Below are positions 34,709-42,784 of a DNA stretch of 64,000 bases, in pieces. Source of the DNA: CAVTTH01 sp963737545. GTDB taxonomy: Bacteria > Verrucomicrobiota > Verrucomicrobiia > Chthoniobacterales > UBA10450. Each line of letters opens with the position of its first letter. Positions within the stretch are counted from its first letter, which is position 1. Position numbers and translations under genes: made by a program. The notes under the pieces were generated by a model. The model worked only from the letters and a program-made list of their open reading frames with translations. It was not told the origin of the DNA and searched no databases. The stretch covers positions 705,454 to 769,453 of the forward strand of contig CAVTTH010000001.1 of NCBI GenBank assembly GCA_963737545.1. Direction: 5' to 3'.

Positions 34709-35322
34709 GGCTTCGGCGACGCTGATGGCGACGGTGACGGCGACGGCTGCTGTCGAATTTCAGTCACACTCGGCCCCGACGTGGTGAGCTGTCCATTGCC
34801 AGACAGAACCATGACTGTGTCCGGCGCGGTCGCGATGTGCATGTTCATGCCTTGCTGGACGCGCGGCGTTCCCCTCATCTCAATTTTCCCGTCGCTCGTG
34901 GTGTAGATCGCCTGTTCCGCACGGCCGACAGTCCGTTCCGCCGGTCCGCCGTTTGGATCCGGCCGATCCTTCAGAACTCCAACGTTACCCTCGGCCACTG
35001 CTTTCTCCAGTCCCTGAGTTTGATCTTTGCTAATGTAAACCGTCAACTTGTCCGATTGCATGTTGAAGCGCGGATCATTTATTCTCACGTGACCTTTGAA
35101 CTTGCCGACATTCTTGGCCGAATCGAAGAATGCTTCGTCAGCAAAAACCTCCGTTGTGATGGGCTGATCCGATGAGAATAGGTTGTTCGGGAGAAGCGAT
35201 TTCTTGACTTCCATTTTTGCCGGCGAGGCCGCCGCGCCAGCCTTCGCGACAGGGCTCTGGCCAGATGCTACCTGAATGGTTACTGCGAAAGCGAGCAACG
35301 CGCAGACAATCAATTTTCTCAT
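34705..35322 (-). CDS. lptA: LptA-like periplasmic LPS transport protein (OstA domain)
   Basis: The protein has 205 residues. A signal peptide (MRKLIVCALLAFAVTIQVASG) is followed by an OstA-type beta-jellyroll (about 55-185): FFDSAKNVGKFKGHVRINDP, DKLTVYIS, AVAEGNVGVL and AIYTTSDGKIEMRGTPRVQQ. It is expected to form part of the periplasmic LPS bridge. The tail is Pro/Ser-rich (PSPSPSPSASPKP). Gene order and overlaps on both sides support the call. Confidence 0.82.
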   Translation of the reverse strand: MRKLIVCALLAFAVTIQVASGQSPVAKAGAAASPAKMEVKKSLLPNNLFSSDQPITTEVFADEAFFDSAKNVGKFKGHVRINDPRFNMQSDKLTVYISKDQTQGLEKAVAEGNVGVLKDRPDPNGGPAERTVGRAEQAIYTTSDGKIEMRGTPRVQQGMNMHIATAPDTVMVLSGNGQLTTSGPSVTEIRQQPSPSPSPSASPKP

Positions 35323-35855
35323 TCTCCTTCTGGGCGCACGAGCGATTTTCCATTGAGGGTCATCTTAACATCGCCGACAAGCGTTCCCTGGCGTGTAGCG
35401 GTGTTGAACTCCATTGAATTCCCGCTGAGTTGAAAATCGGCCCGCCTGACGGTGGTCCGTTCTCGCGAGCTTAGCACATGTGTTTTGAGGTCGAGGATCG
35501 AAGTCGTCATATCGATATCGAGATCCGGCTTCTCCTCTGGCGTGAAGGTGTGCATCTTCAAATTACGCAACTCCAGGTGATTTTCATCGATGCGCTTGGC
35601 CGCGCCGGCAAAAAACCGGCCGCGGATATGCCCTTCGAGATCGTAATCCGGGAGAGTGATCCCTTTGGCCTCCTGGCCGATGGGAATCGGAATACTGGCC
35701 GCGCCATTGCCGGCATCCTTCTCCGAGATTTTTGATTTGGACTTTTTCGGTTCCTTCGCTGTCGAAGGATTTGCCGCCAAACTGAAGATCGTAATCAAAA
35801 TCAACACCAGAAGCGAGCCCCTGCGATGGGAGCGACCGTTACGAAACGGCAGCAT
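35319..35855 (-). CDS. lptC: LptC-like LPS transport protein
   Basis: The protein has 178 residues. One N-terminal hydrophobic helix (about 14-30, SLLVLILITIFSLAANP) precedes a Lys/Ser-rich linker and a small beta-rich domain (70-175) with MTTSILDLKTHVLSSRERTT, typical of LptC/YrbK. It would link LptB2FG to LptA. Sequence similarity is weak; position between kdsA and lptA, and the ATGA overlap with lptA, carry much of the weight. The start overlaps the end of kdsA by 17 bases. Confidence 0.65.
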   Translation of the reverse strand: MLPFRNGRSHRRGSLLVLILITIFSLAANPSTAKEPKKSKSKISEKDAGNGAASIPIPIGQEAKGITLPDYDLEGHIRGRFFAGAAKRIDENHLELRNLKMHTFTPEEKPDLDIDMTTSILDLKTHVLSSRERTTVRRADFQLSGNSMEFNTATRQGTLVGDVKMTLNGKSLVRPEGE

Positions 35856-36657
35856 GGATAGCCTTTAACATGCGAAGATGCTTCGGCAACTGCTTTAGCG
35901 GAATCTGATTCGCTCCATCGGAAAGTGCGCGCGCGGGATTTTCATGAACTTCCATGAAGATCCCGTCGCAGCCCGCCGCCACCGCCGCTCGCGCCAGCGC
36001 CGGAGCGAGTGCGGCATCGCCCGAAGTCGAGTCCCCTGCTCCACCAGGGCGCTGCACAGAGTGAGTGGCATCAAAAATCACGCGATAGCCCGCCTCACGC
36101 ATCCACGCGAGCGACCGCATGTCGGCCACGAGATTGTTGTAGCCGAAAGTGGTGCCGCGTTCGGTGAAGAGAAACTTGTCATTGCCGAAGGCTTCGAGCT
36201 TTTCGGCAATGTTTCTTACGTCCCACGGTGCGAGGAACTGGCCTTTCTTCACGTTGATTGGGCGTTCGGTTTTTGCAGCCGCCCGCAACAGGTCCGTTTG
36301 CCGGCAGAGAAATGCGGGAATTTGCAGGAGATCGATCAATGCGCCGGCAATCTCCGCGTCGGCCGGTGAGTGCACGTCTGTGGTCACGGGAACGCGAAGT
36401 TCGCGACCAATGTGCGCCAGCAGTTCGCATCCTTCGCGCGCTCCCAGACCACGATAGGATCGCACTGAGGTCCGGTTTGCCTTGTCATATGACGCTTTGA
36501 AAATGAACTGCACAGATTCTTCGGTACATATCTCGGAAATCCGGCGCGCCATGCGTCCGACGAATTTCTCCGATTCGATCACGCAAGGACCGAGAATGAA
36601 TACCGGCTGCTTCCCGCCAATGGTAACGGCGCCGATTTTGAGAGGTTTTGTTTTCAC
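35839..36657 (-). CDS. kdsA: 3-deoxy-D-manno-octulosonate 8-phosphate synthase
   Basis: The protein has 272 residues, typical of KdsA. It condenses PEP and arabinose-5-phosphate to KDO-8-phosphate for the LPS inner core. Motifs: FILGPCVIES near the N-terminus, FKASYDKANRTS, TDVHSPADAEIAG, LQIPAFLCRQTDLL, KKGQFLAPWD and FDATHSVQRPG. The start is GTG at 36657. It opens the chain kdsA-lptC-lptA-lptB, so KDO synthesis and LPS transport are made together. A hairpin-forming repeat arm (36683) lies upstream. Confidence 0.95.
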   Translation of the reverse strand: MKTKPLKIGAVTIGGKQPVFILGPCVIESEKFVGRMARRISEICTEESVQFIFKASYDKANRTSVRSYRGLGAREGCELLAHIGRELRVPVTTDVHSPADAEIAGALIDLLQIPAFLCRQTDLLRAAAKTERPINVKKGQFLAPWDVRNIAEKLEAFGNDKFLFTERGTTFGYNNLVADMRSLAWMREAGYRVIFDATHSVQRPGGAGDSTSGDAALAPALARAAVAAGCDGIFMEVHENPARALSDGANQIPLKQLPKHLRMLKAIHAAVS

Positions 36658-36682
36658 GACGAATTGAACGCTCCTTATTGCT

Positions 36683-36720
36683 GGTCATCCTGAGCCGCGC
36701 AGACGGCGAAGGACCTCACA
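36683..36720. repeat. Family C repeat, single arm
   Basis: GGTCATCCTGAGCCGCGCAG then ACGGCGAAGGACCTC matches one arm of the family C hairpins at 18.4 and 29.9 kb. A clear second arm is not seen. The gap 36658-36809 has no other feature. Confidence 0.6.
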
Positions 36721-36809
36721 ATATGTCGAAGATCACACAAAACTGAAACACTCGTCTGCAACACCATCGTTTCGTCGGGCATTTTCAATCTTTCAAATCG
36801 CAGCATCAC

Positions 36810-37550
36810 CTAATGCAACTTCGCTTCACAAGTAACCCGCCGAACTCGTTGCGCCTCCCATAAATCCCAAACAGCGTATGGAGCATAAAGCGCACTGAAG
36901 AAAAGCAGGGCGAGCCCATGCATCTGAAGCAAATAAAGTGGCCACCAGTCGGAAAGGTAACTCAAGAGCGAGAACGCTTCCGGCTTGTGAAGCAAAAAGC
37001 CGTAATTCACGCCGGTCGCGAAATCGACCAGGAGCGTGACAACGAAATAAACCTCCGACCATGCGAACGTCCTAATAATCGAGAAGATGTGCGGTCGGTA
37101 GCCGCGGGTCGCCATCAAAAAAATTACCCCGGCAACAATTCCAGAGTGGCCAATGAAGAAACTGAAGAAGCGAAAATCTGGGAACGCGAACGGTAAATTC
37201 GGAGTGATAATGGCCTGAAGCGTGCCGCCGATTCCCCAAAAATAGGCGACTTCGAACCAGCTGCGGCGACCATTGATCAGCGCGACAATGATCACGACCA
37301 TGGCCCAATCGCATAATTGGAAGGGGAGTACCTGCGCCAAATAAAGATGGTGATGGCGCCAAAGAAAAACCGCCGATGCGAGATAGTTCACGGCCAGGCA
37401 AGCGGCGAGAGACATGGCAAACGCCCGTTGCACCAGACGGGAACCGGCAGCGCGCGCCACTGCCGCCAGGCTGAGCGGTATCGCAACGGTGAGGAAAATA
37501 ACCACCAGATGCGCGGGACTGAAGGGGTGGAACGCTTGCTCCGGGTTCAC
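36810..37550 (-). CDS. YwaF/TIGR02206-type integral membrane protein
   Basis: The protein has 246 residues with seven predicted TM helices. The start FHPFSPAHLVVIFLTV, the central LPFQLCDWAMVVIIVALI, the GIGGTLQAIITPNLPFAFP block and HSGIVAGVIFL fit the YwaF/TMEM164-like family (TIGR02206) of unknown function. The open frame continues to 37724 without a hydrophobic start; GTG 37550, six bases after the Usp stop, begins the conserved part and was chosen. It is likely co-transcribed with the Usp gene. Confidence 0.75.
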   Translation of the reverse strand: MNPEQAFHPFSPAHLVVIFLTVAIPLSLAAVARAAGSRLVQRAFAMSLAACLAVNYLASAVFLWRHHHLYLAQVLPFQLCDWAMVVIIVALINGRRSWFEVAYFWGIGGTLQAIITPNLPFAFPDFRFFSFFIGHSGIVAGVIFLMATRGYRPHIFSIIRTFAWSEVYFVVTLLVDFATGVNYGFLLHKPEAFSLLSYLSDWWPLYLLQMHGLALLFFSALYAPYAVWDLWEAQRVRRVTCEAKLH

Positions 37551-37555
37551 TCGTA

Positions 37556-38389
37556 TCAGCGGATTACCCAAAGGTTGCACGGGATCACATCCGTCACCCA
37601 GGCGATCTGTGCCGGCAGAGTGCCGGTTTGCACCTGGCCCGGTGGCAACGCAACCGCGAGCAGATCGGCTTCGACCGCCTGCACGAAATCGGAAGCCGCA
37701 TAGCCGGTGTTGCCGCGAACACAACGCGCTTCGATCGGAACGTCGGTATGACCGGCATCCAGAATGAATTTTTCGAGGGCCTCTTCTTCCTCGGCCAGCG
37801 ATCGGGCTGCTGGATGTTCATCGCTATCGTCGGTATTGGCGCGAAGCGCAGCGCGGGCGGCATCGAAAGTTGTGTAGACTCGAATGACAAAAAGCTTCTC
37901 GCACGCCTCCCGAGCCGCCAGATGCAGCGTCTTGCGCAGCGCCCGCTGTCCGTGCTCGGAGAAATCGGCGATCATCACGATGTGGCGCATCGGGTTCGGA
38001 GGCATCGCCGGCTTGGTAAAAAGCATTACGGAGCAGGTCGCATCCCGCACGAGGCGCCGCGCCACGTCACCGAGAAATGGCCGGAGGACGACTTCCTTTT
38101 CCAGCGCCCCGGCAATAATCAAATCGACATCATTGGCTCGCGCTGCTTCGAGGATGGCCTCCGCCGGATTTCCTTTTTGATAATGGACAGGAGAATCATC
38201 GGGCAATTCCAGTTTCTTCAACGCATTACAGAACTTTCGCACCGTCCGCTCATCACGTTCGCCCACGTAGATCAGGCTGAGCCGGCAATCAAAATGATCG
38301 CGAATCCGTTTCGCCTCCGAAATCACTCGCAAAAAACGCGGCGAAAATGTGCTCGCTACGGCGATGGATCGATAATGGGTCTCGGACAT
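37556..38389 (-). CDS. Tandem universal stress protein
   Basis: The protein has 277 residues with two Usp folds, about 5-128 and 137-277. The first shows YRSIAVASTFSP, ANDVDLIIAGA and ATCSVMLFTKP; the second starts MRHIVMIADFSEHGQRALRK and ends TDVIPCNLWVIR. The ATP-binding G-2x-G-9x-G pattern is not clear in either domain, so nucleotide binding is doubtful. Usp proteins act in stress survival, through mechanisms that vary. It is divergent from coaD. Confidence 0.82.
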   Translation of the reverse strand: MSETHYRSIAVASTFSPRFLRVISEAKRIRDHFDCRLSLIYVGERDERTVRKFCNALKKLELPDDSPVHYQKGNPAEAILEAARANDVDLIIAGALEKEVVLRPFLGDVARRLVRDATCSVMLFTKPAMPPNPMRHIVMIADFSEHGQRALRKTLHLAAREACEKLFVIRVYTTFDAARAALRANTDDSDEHPAARSLAEEEEALEKFILDAGHTDVPIEARCVRGNTGYAASDFVQAVEADLLAVALPPGQVQTGTLPAQIAWVTDVIPCNLWVIR

Positions 38390-38540
38390 GGCAGCGCGCT
38401 AACTTGCTGGCTTTGCCGGCGGTCAGCAACTTCCGGGAGGCGCGGCGCGGCCCCGCGGTCTCCGCGATCAACGCCGCACGCTCACCCTATCTGTGTGCTT
38501 GTGACTTTTCATTTCCAGATTCCTCTGCCACTTTGCGCAG

Positions 38541-39020
38541 ATGCGGCGAGCGATCTATCCCGGCAGCTTCGACCCCGTAACCAATGGCCACCTCGATGTG
38601 ATCGAACGGGCTCGGAAATTATTTGATGAAGTGATTGTTGCGGTCGCGCACAACGATCAGAAAAATCCGATGTTCACGCTCGACGACCGGCTGGAATTTC
38701 TGCGTCAGACAGCCGGGAAAATGAAAAACGTCAAGATCGCGCCCCTCGATGGTTTGCTCGTTGATTTTGCAATTGCGCAGAATGCCACCGCGGTCGTGCG
38801 CGGCTTGCGCGCGATTTCCGATTTTGAATTTGAATTCCAGATGGCCTTGATGAATCGCAAACTGGAAGCCAGCATCGAGACGATTTTCCTGATGCCGAAA
38901 GAGGAATACACTTATTTGAGCTCGAGGATCGTGAAGGAAATCGCGCGACTCGGAGGCGACATCGGCCAGTTTGTGCCAGCGGCTGTGGCGAGCGCATTGA
39001 AGGAAAAGATCATCAAATGA
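38541..39020 (+). CDS. coaD: Phosphopantetheine adenylyltransferase
   Basis: The protein has 159 residues, exactly the family size. It makes dephospho-CoA from 4'-phosphopantetheine and ATP. The nucleotidyltransferase motif TNGH lies in YPGSFDPVTNGHLDVIERA (residues 6-24), with RGLRAISDFEFEFQMALMNR and the late YLSSRIVKEIARLGGDI. The stop overlaps yceD (ATGA), which starts the chain yceD-rpmF-plsX-fabH, tying CoA to fatty acid synthesis. Confidence 0.96.
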   Translation: MRRAIYPGSFDPVTNGHLDVIERARKLFDEVIVAVAHNDQKNPMFTLDDRLEFLRQTAGKMKNVKIAPLDGLLVDFAIAQNATAVVRGLRAISDFEFEFQMALMNRKLEASIETIFLMPKEEYTYLSSRIVKEIARLGGDIGQFVPAAVASALKEKIIK

Positions 39021-39472
39021 AAATCCATCTTAACCAGATTCCACACGACGGATTGCATCTGGAGGGTGAAGAGGATTGTCCAATTCCCGAGCTGGAGGCG
39101 GAGGGCACCCGATGCACTGGTCCGCTCTCCTACGTGCTCGATCTCGGGATATCCGAGGGCGCGCTTTGGGCAAACGGCACGTTGTCGCAGCCGGTCGAAT
39201 TGCGCTGCGTTTCGTGCCTGGAGCCATTCAGCTACATCATCGAAGTCCGCTCGTTCGCCCTCCACACCGAGTTGACCGGACCGGAATTGGTCGATCTCAC
39301 ACCGTTCATGCGCGAAGACATCCTGCTTAATCTTCCGCCCTACCCTCATTGCGACCGCGAGGGAAACCGCGTTTGCAAAGCGGCCGAAACGATTGCGACC
39401 AAACCGGATGACGTCATCAAGGAAGCCCCGCCCGCCTGGGACGAACTGGATAAGTTGAAACTGCGCAAATGA
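39017..39472 (+). CDS. yceD: YceD family protein (DUF177), 23S-associated
   Basis: The protein has 151 residues. The family's paired Cys motif is RCVSCLEPFSY (two Cys three apart), with late FMREDILLNLPPYPHC and CDREGNRVC. YceD is linked to 23S rRNA accumulation and lies upstream of rpmF in most bacteria, as here. ATG overlaps coaD by 4 bases. A family B palindromic repeat begins three bases after its stop. Confidence 0.9.
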   Translation: MKIHLNQIPHDGLHLEGEEDCPIPELEAEGTRCTGPLSYVLDLGISEGALWANGTLSQPVELRCVSCLEPFSYIIEVRSFALHTELTGPELVDLTPFMREDILLNLPPYPHCDREGNRVCKAAETIATKPDDVIKEAPPAWDELDKLKLRK

Positions 39473-39474
39473 GG

Positions 39475-39505
39475 TGTAGCTGCCGCCGTCTCTGGCGGCA
39501 GGGCC
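39475..39505. repeat. Palindromic repeat, family B copy 2
   Basis: TGTAGCTGCCGC-CGTCTCT-GGCGGCAGGGCC, almost the same as 6574-6604. It splits the normally tight yceD-rpmF pair. Confidence 0.78.
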
Positions 39506-39587
39506 GTGGGAACTTGTGCAATTGGGGGAGAACGGTAGCCACAAGCATTTGTCTTTTCCCGAATTCCTGCTTTCCTACTCCGCTCGT

Positions 39588-39770
39588 ATGGGGGTCTCGA
39601 AACGCAAAACATCGAAAATGCGCCTGCGCACGCGCAAGGCGTCCCACCGCTGGCGGGCGCCGCAGCTCAACAAATGCCCGCAATGCGGCAGTGCCGTGGC
39701 GTCGCATACGGCTTGCACTTCCTGCGGCTACTACAAGGGCCGTCAGGTCCTGACGGTTGACGCGAAATAA
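39588..39770 (+). CDS. rpmF: 50S ribosomal protein L32
   Basis: The protein has 60 residues. It starts MGVSKRKTSKMRLRTRKASH, the usual L32 N-terminus, followed by the zinc-ribbon CPQCGSAVASHTACTSCGYY with four Cys. ATG 39588 was chosen; the frame is open upstream to 39516 but those codons are intergenic. It lies between yceD and plsX, the common bacterial order. Confidence 0.97.
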   Translation: MGVSKRKTSKMRLRTRKASHRWRAPQLNKCPQCGSAVASHTACTSCGYYKGRQVLTVDAK

Positions 39771-39884
39771 CGCGAGGGGCCTGGGCGCCCGATTCTCGCC
39801 GAGCGATCGCGTTATTGAGGCGGCTGCCACAATCAGATTTTTCGTTTTGCATTCGGCAGACGAACTCCGCAAAGTTCCTCTCCG

Positions 39885-40916
39885 ATGAAAATCGCACTCG
39901 ACGCCATGGGCGGCGATTTTGGTCCGCCCAACATCGTAAGCGGTGCTGTCATGGCGCTGCGCGCGTATTCGCACATCGAAAAGCTCTTTCTGGTCGGCGA
40001 CACTCCTAAAATTGAAGCCGAGCTAGAAAAGCACGCCTGCAACGATGGCCGTATCGAAATCGTGCACGCCACACAGGTCGTGGAAATGACAGATGGCGCC
40101 GTAGCCGCGGTCCGGCGGAAGAAGGATTCCTCCGTCAGCCGCGCGGTCGATCTTGTAAAAAAAGGGGACGCGAGCGCGATTGTCAGCGCCGGACATACGG
40201 GCGCGGCGGTGGCGGCGACGACAATCAAACTGCGCACGTTGCCTGGAATCGATCGTCCCGGCATCGCGGCAGTGATTCCGACGCAAACAAACATATTTGT
40301 TTTGATCGACGCTGGCGCCAATAGCGATGCGCGCGCCGAACATTTGCTCCAATACGGAATCATGGGTTCGGTCTATTCCCGCCATGTCCTCGGATACAAG
40401 AATCCGGAGGTCGGTCTCATGTCGATCGGCGGTGAGGACGTCAAGGGAACCGATCTGACGAAGGAAGTTTTTAAGATGCTGAAGCAGAGCAATCTCAATT
40501 TCCGCGGCAACATCGAAGGGCACGATCTGTTCGATCATCCCGTCGAAGTGGTGGTGTGCGATGGGTTCGTCGGCAACGTCATTTTGAAAACGTGCGAATC
40601 GATTGCCGGTGCAATTTTCAAATGGCTCAAGCATGAATTGACACAGTCGAAAATCCGCATGGCCGGCGCCTATCTCGCGCGCCACGCGTTTCTCGCGATC
40701 AAAAAGAAAACGAATTACGAGGAATACGGCGGCATGCCGTTACTCGGGGTTAACGGCATTTGCATCATTGCGCATGGAGCGAGTACGCCGCTGGCGATCA
40801 AGAACGCGCTGCGCGTCGCCGCCGAATCGATTGAACAACAGGTGAACCCGCATATCATCGAGGAAGTTCGCCGTTACAATGAAACGACAGCCTCGCTCGA
40901 GCCCGCGCTCCACTAA
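39885..40916 (+). CDS. plsX: Phosphate acyltransferase
   Basis: The protein has 343 residues. It makes acyl-phosphate from acyl-ACP for phospholipid synthesis. Family blocks: MKIALDAMGGDFGPPNIVSGA at the start (split here as MKIALDAMGGDFGPP), AIVSAGHTGAAVAATT, RPGIAAVIPT, LLQYGIMGSVYSR, NFRGNIEGHDLF and VVVCDGFVGNVILKT. Its end overlaps fabH by 38 bases, so the two are translationally coupled. Confidence 0.96.
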   Translation: MKIALDAMGGDFGPPNIVSGAVMALRAYSHIEKLFLVGDTPKIEAELEKHACNDGRIEIVHATQVVEMTDGAVAAVRRKKDSSVSRAVDLVKKGDASAIVSAGHTGAAVAATTIKLRTLPGIDRPGIAAVIPTQTNIFVLIDAGANSDARAEHLLQYGIMGSVYSRHVLGYKNPEVGLMSIGGEDVKGTDLTKEVFKMLKQSNLNFRGNIEGHDLFDHPVEVVVCDGFVGNVILKTCESIAGAIFKWLKHELTQSKIRMAGAYLARHAFLAIKKKTNYEEYGGMPLLGVNGICIIAHGASTPLAIKNALRVAAESIEQQVNPHIIEEVRRYNETTASLEPALH

Positions 40917-41901
40917 ATCGCAGCGGACCGTTTCGATCATCGGCACCGGCAGTTATGTGCCGGAGAAAGTGCTCACGAACGAAGACCTCTCGCGCATGGT
41001 CGATACGAGCGACGAGTGGATCACGACGCGCACCGGAATTAAGGAACGTCGCATCGCCGCCAAGGACGAAAATACCAGCGACATGGCGGCGAAAGCGGCG
41101 CTCAAGGCGATCGAACAGGCCAGGATTTCGGCGACTGAGATCGATATGATTCTGGTCGCGACTGCGACGCCCGACATGTTATTTCCGGCGACAGCCTGTT
41201 TCGTGCAAAAGAAGATCGGCGCCACGAATGCGGCGTGTCTCGACATTTCCGCCGCCTGCGCCGGCTTTCTTTTCGGTGTTGAGATTGCCCAGCAATTCAT
41301 CACTTCGCACACGCTCGACACCGTCCTCGTCATCGGTGCGGATAAACTGACCTCGATTACGAATTGGACCGATCGCAACACGTGTGTGCTTTTCGGTGAC
41401 GGCGCGGGCGCGGCGATATTGCGTCATCGCGGAGGCTCGCATGGCGTGATCAGCACGCATATCGGAAGCGACGGTCAGTTTACGGACATTCTTTTCATGC
41501 CGGGCGGCGGCTCACGCTGTCCCATCACCAAGGAAAATGCGCACCTCCATCTGCAAACGATTCACATGACCGGGAAGGAAGTTTACAAGCAGGCCGTCAC
41601 CGCAATGCTGAGCGCCGCGCGCAAGGCGCTCGATCAGGCTGGCCTAACGATCAATGATATCGCCTGCGTTATCCCGCATCAGGCGAATTTGCGAATCATC
41701 GAGGCGATCGCGAACCGGCTAAAGATTCCACTCGAAAAGTTTTACGTAAATCTCGATCGCTACGGAAACACCTCGGCCGCGGCCGTGGCGATTGCACTTG
41801 ATGAAGCGAATCGCACTGGCCGGATCAAGCATGGCGATTATGTCTTGATGGTCGTGTTCGGCGGCGGACTGACCTGGGCCGGCAGCGTGATCGAATGGTG
41901 A
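40879..41901 (+). CDS. fabH: Beta-ketoacyl-ACP synthase III
   Basis: The protein has 340 residues. It starts fatty acid synthesis by condensing acetyl-CoA with malonyl-ACP. The triad is intact: Cys127 in DISAACAGF, His267 in PHQANLR and Asn297 in GNTSAA. An extra ~17 basic residues precede the usual start (VSIIGTGSYVPEKVLTN); the ATG at 40879 lies within plsX and has GAGGAAG upstream. A copy of GCCTAACGA at 41642 uses the rare Leu codon CTA. Confidence 0.96.
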   Translation: MKRQPRSSPRSTKSQRTVSIIGTGSYVPEKVLTNEDLSRMVDTSDEWITTRTGIKERRIAAKDENTSDMAAKAALKAIEQARISATEIDMILVATATPDMLFPATACFVQKKIGATNAACLDISAACAGFLFGVEIAQQFITSHTLDTVLVIGADKLTSITNWTDRNTCVLFGDGAGAAILRHRGGSHGVISTHIGSDGQFTDILFMPGGGSRCPITKENAHLHLQTIHMTGKEVYKQAVTAMLSAARKALDQAGLTINDIACVIPHQANLRIIEAIANRLKIPLEKFYVNLDRYGNTSAAAVAIALDEANRTGRIKHGDYVLMVVFGGGLTWAGSVIEW

Positions 41902-41920
41902 GGACGGGCACAGAAAAATC

Positions 41921-42784
41921 ATGCTCATCGACACTCACGCCCATCTTGATTATCCGGATTTCGCCGGAGACTTCGAGGCAGTCTTGCAACGGGCGACCGA
42001 CGCAGGCGTCACGCGCATCATCACCATCGGTACCTCGGTTGAGAGCAGCCGGCGCGCGGTCGATCTGGCCGAGAAATATCCAAATATTTTCGCAGTCATC
42101 GGAGTTCACCCCACCTGCGTTAATGAATCTCCTGAGGATGTGATAACGCCTTTACGCGAGCTCGCGAAGAGCCGGCGCGTGGTCGCGATCGGCGAAACAG
42201 GGCTCGATTATCACCATTTACCGAGCGCGAAAGTTGCGCGCGACAAGGCGACGCAAGTCTTCGCCCGCGCCTTGCAAACGACGATGGAAGAAGAGATCGA
42301 AGCCGGCATTCACGACGGCGCGGAAAAATCAAAGCAAGCAAGTTTGTTCGAACAGCAACTCGATCTGGCGGTTGAGCTGCGGCTCAATGTCGTAATCCAC
42401 CAGCGCGACGCCTGGTCGGACACGCTCGAAATCATGCGCGATTACGGACGGACGCTGAGCGGCGTGTTTCATTGTTTCGGCGGCACCAAGGAGCAGGCCG
42501 AGGAAGTGATCGCGCTCGGGCATTTGGTATCGTTTACCGGCATCGTCACTTTCAAAAATGGTGCGTCGGTGCGAGAGGTTGCCGCGCAACTTTCGCCTGA
42601 CGAATTCATGGTCGAAACCGATTGTCCGTATCTCGCGCCGACACCGTTTCGCGGGAAACGCTGCGAACCGGCGCACACGCGTCTGATCGCGGAATCGATC
42701 GCGACAGCGCGCGGCGTGGGGTTGCGCGAAATTGCGGATGCGACTACTGCAACGGCGGAGGATTTTTTTCGGTTCAAACGATGA
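41921..42784 (+). CDS. tatD: TatD family metal-dependent deoxyribonuclease
   Basis: The protein has 287 residues. Metal ligands: LIDTHAHLDYPDF (HxH), VAIGETGLDYHH with Glu, VVIHQRDAW with His, GVFHCFGGTKEQAEE and VETDCPYLAP with Asp. It is about 25 residues longer than usual owing to a charged insert near residues 108-130 (TTMEEEIEAGIHDGAEKSKQ). TatD enzymes trim DNA ends in repair or degradation. The stop overlaps the following L,D-transpeptidase start (ATGA). Confidence 0.92.
   Translation: MLIDTHAHLDYPDFAGDFEAVLQRATDAGVTRIITIGTSVESSRRAVDLAEKYPNIFAVIGVHPTCVNESPEDVITPLRELAKSRRVVAIGETGLDYHHLPSAKVARDKATQVFARALQTTMEEEIEAGIHDGAEKSKQASLFEQQLDLAVELRLNVVIHQRDAWSDTLEIMRDYGRTLSGVFHCFGGTKEQAEEVIALGHLVSFTGIVTFKNGASVREVAAQLSPDEFMVETDCPYLAPTPFRGKRCEPAHTRLIAESIATARGVGLREIADATTATAEDFFRFKR

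Noticed and set aside
37551..37724. N-terminal extension of the YwaF-like gene
   Set aside because: Arg/Gly-rich, antisense-like sequence overlapping the Usp gene; no signal or similarity.
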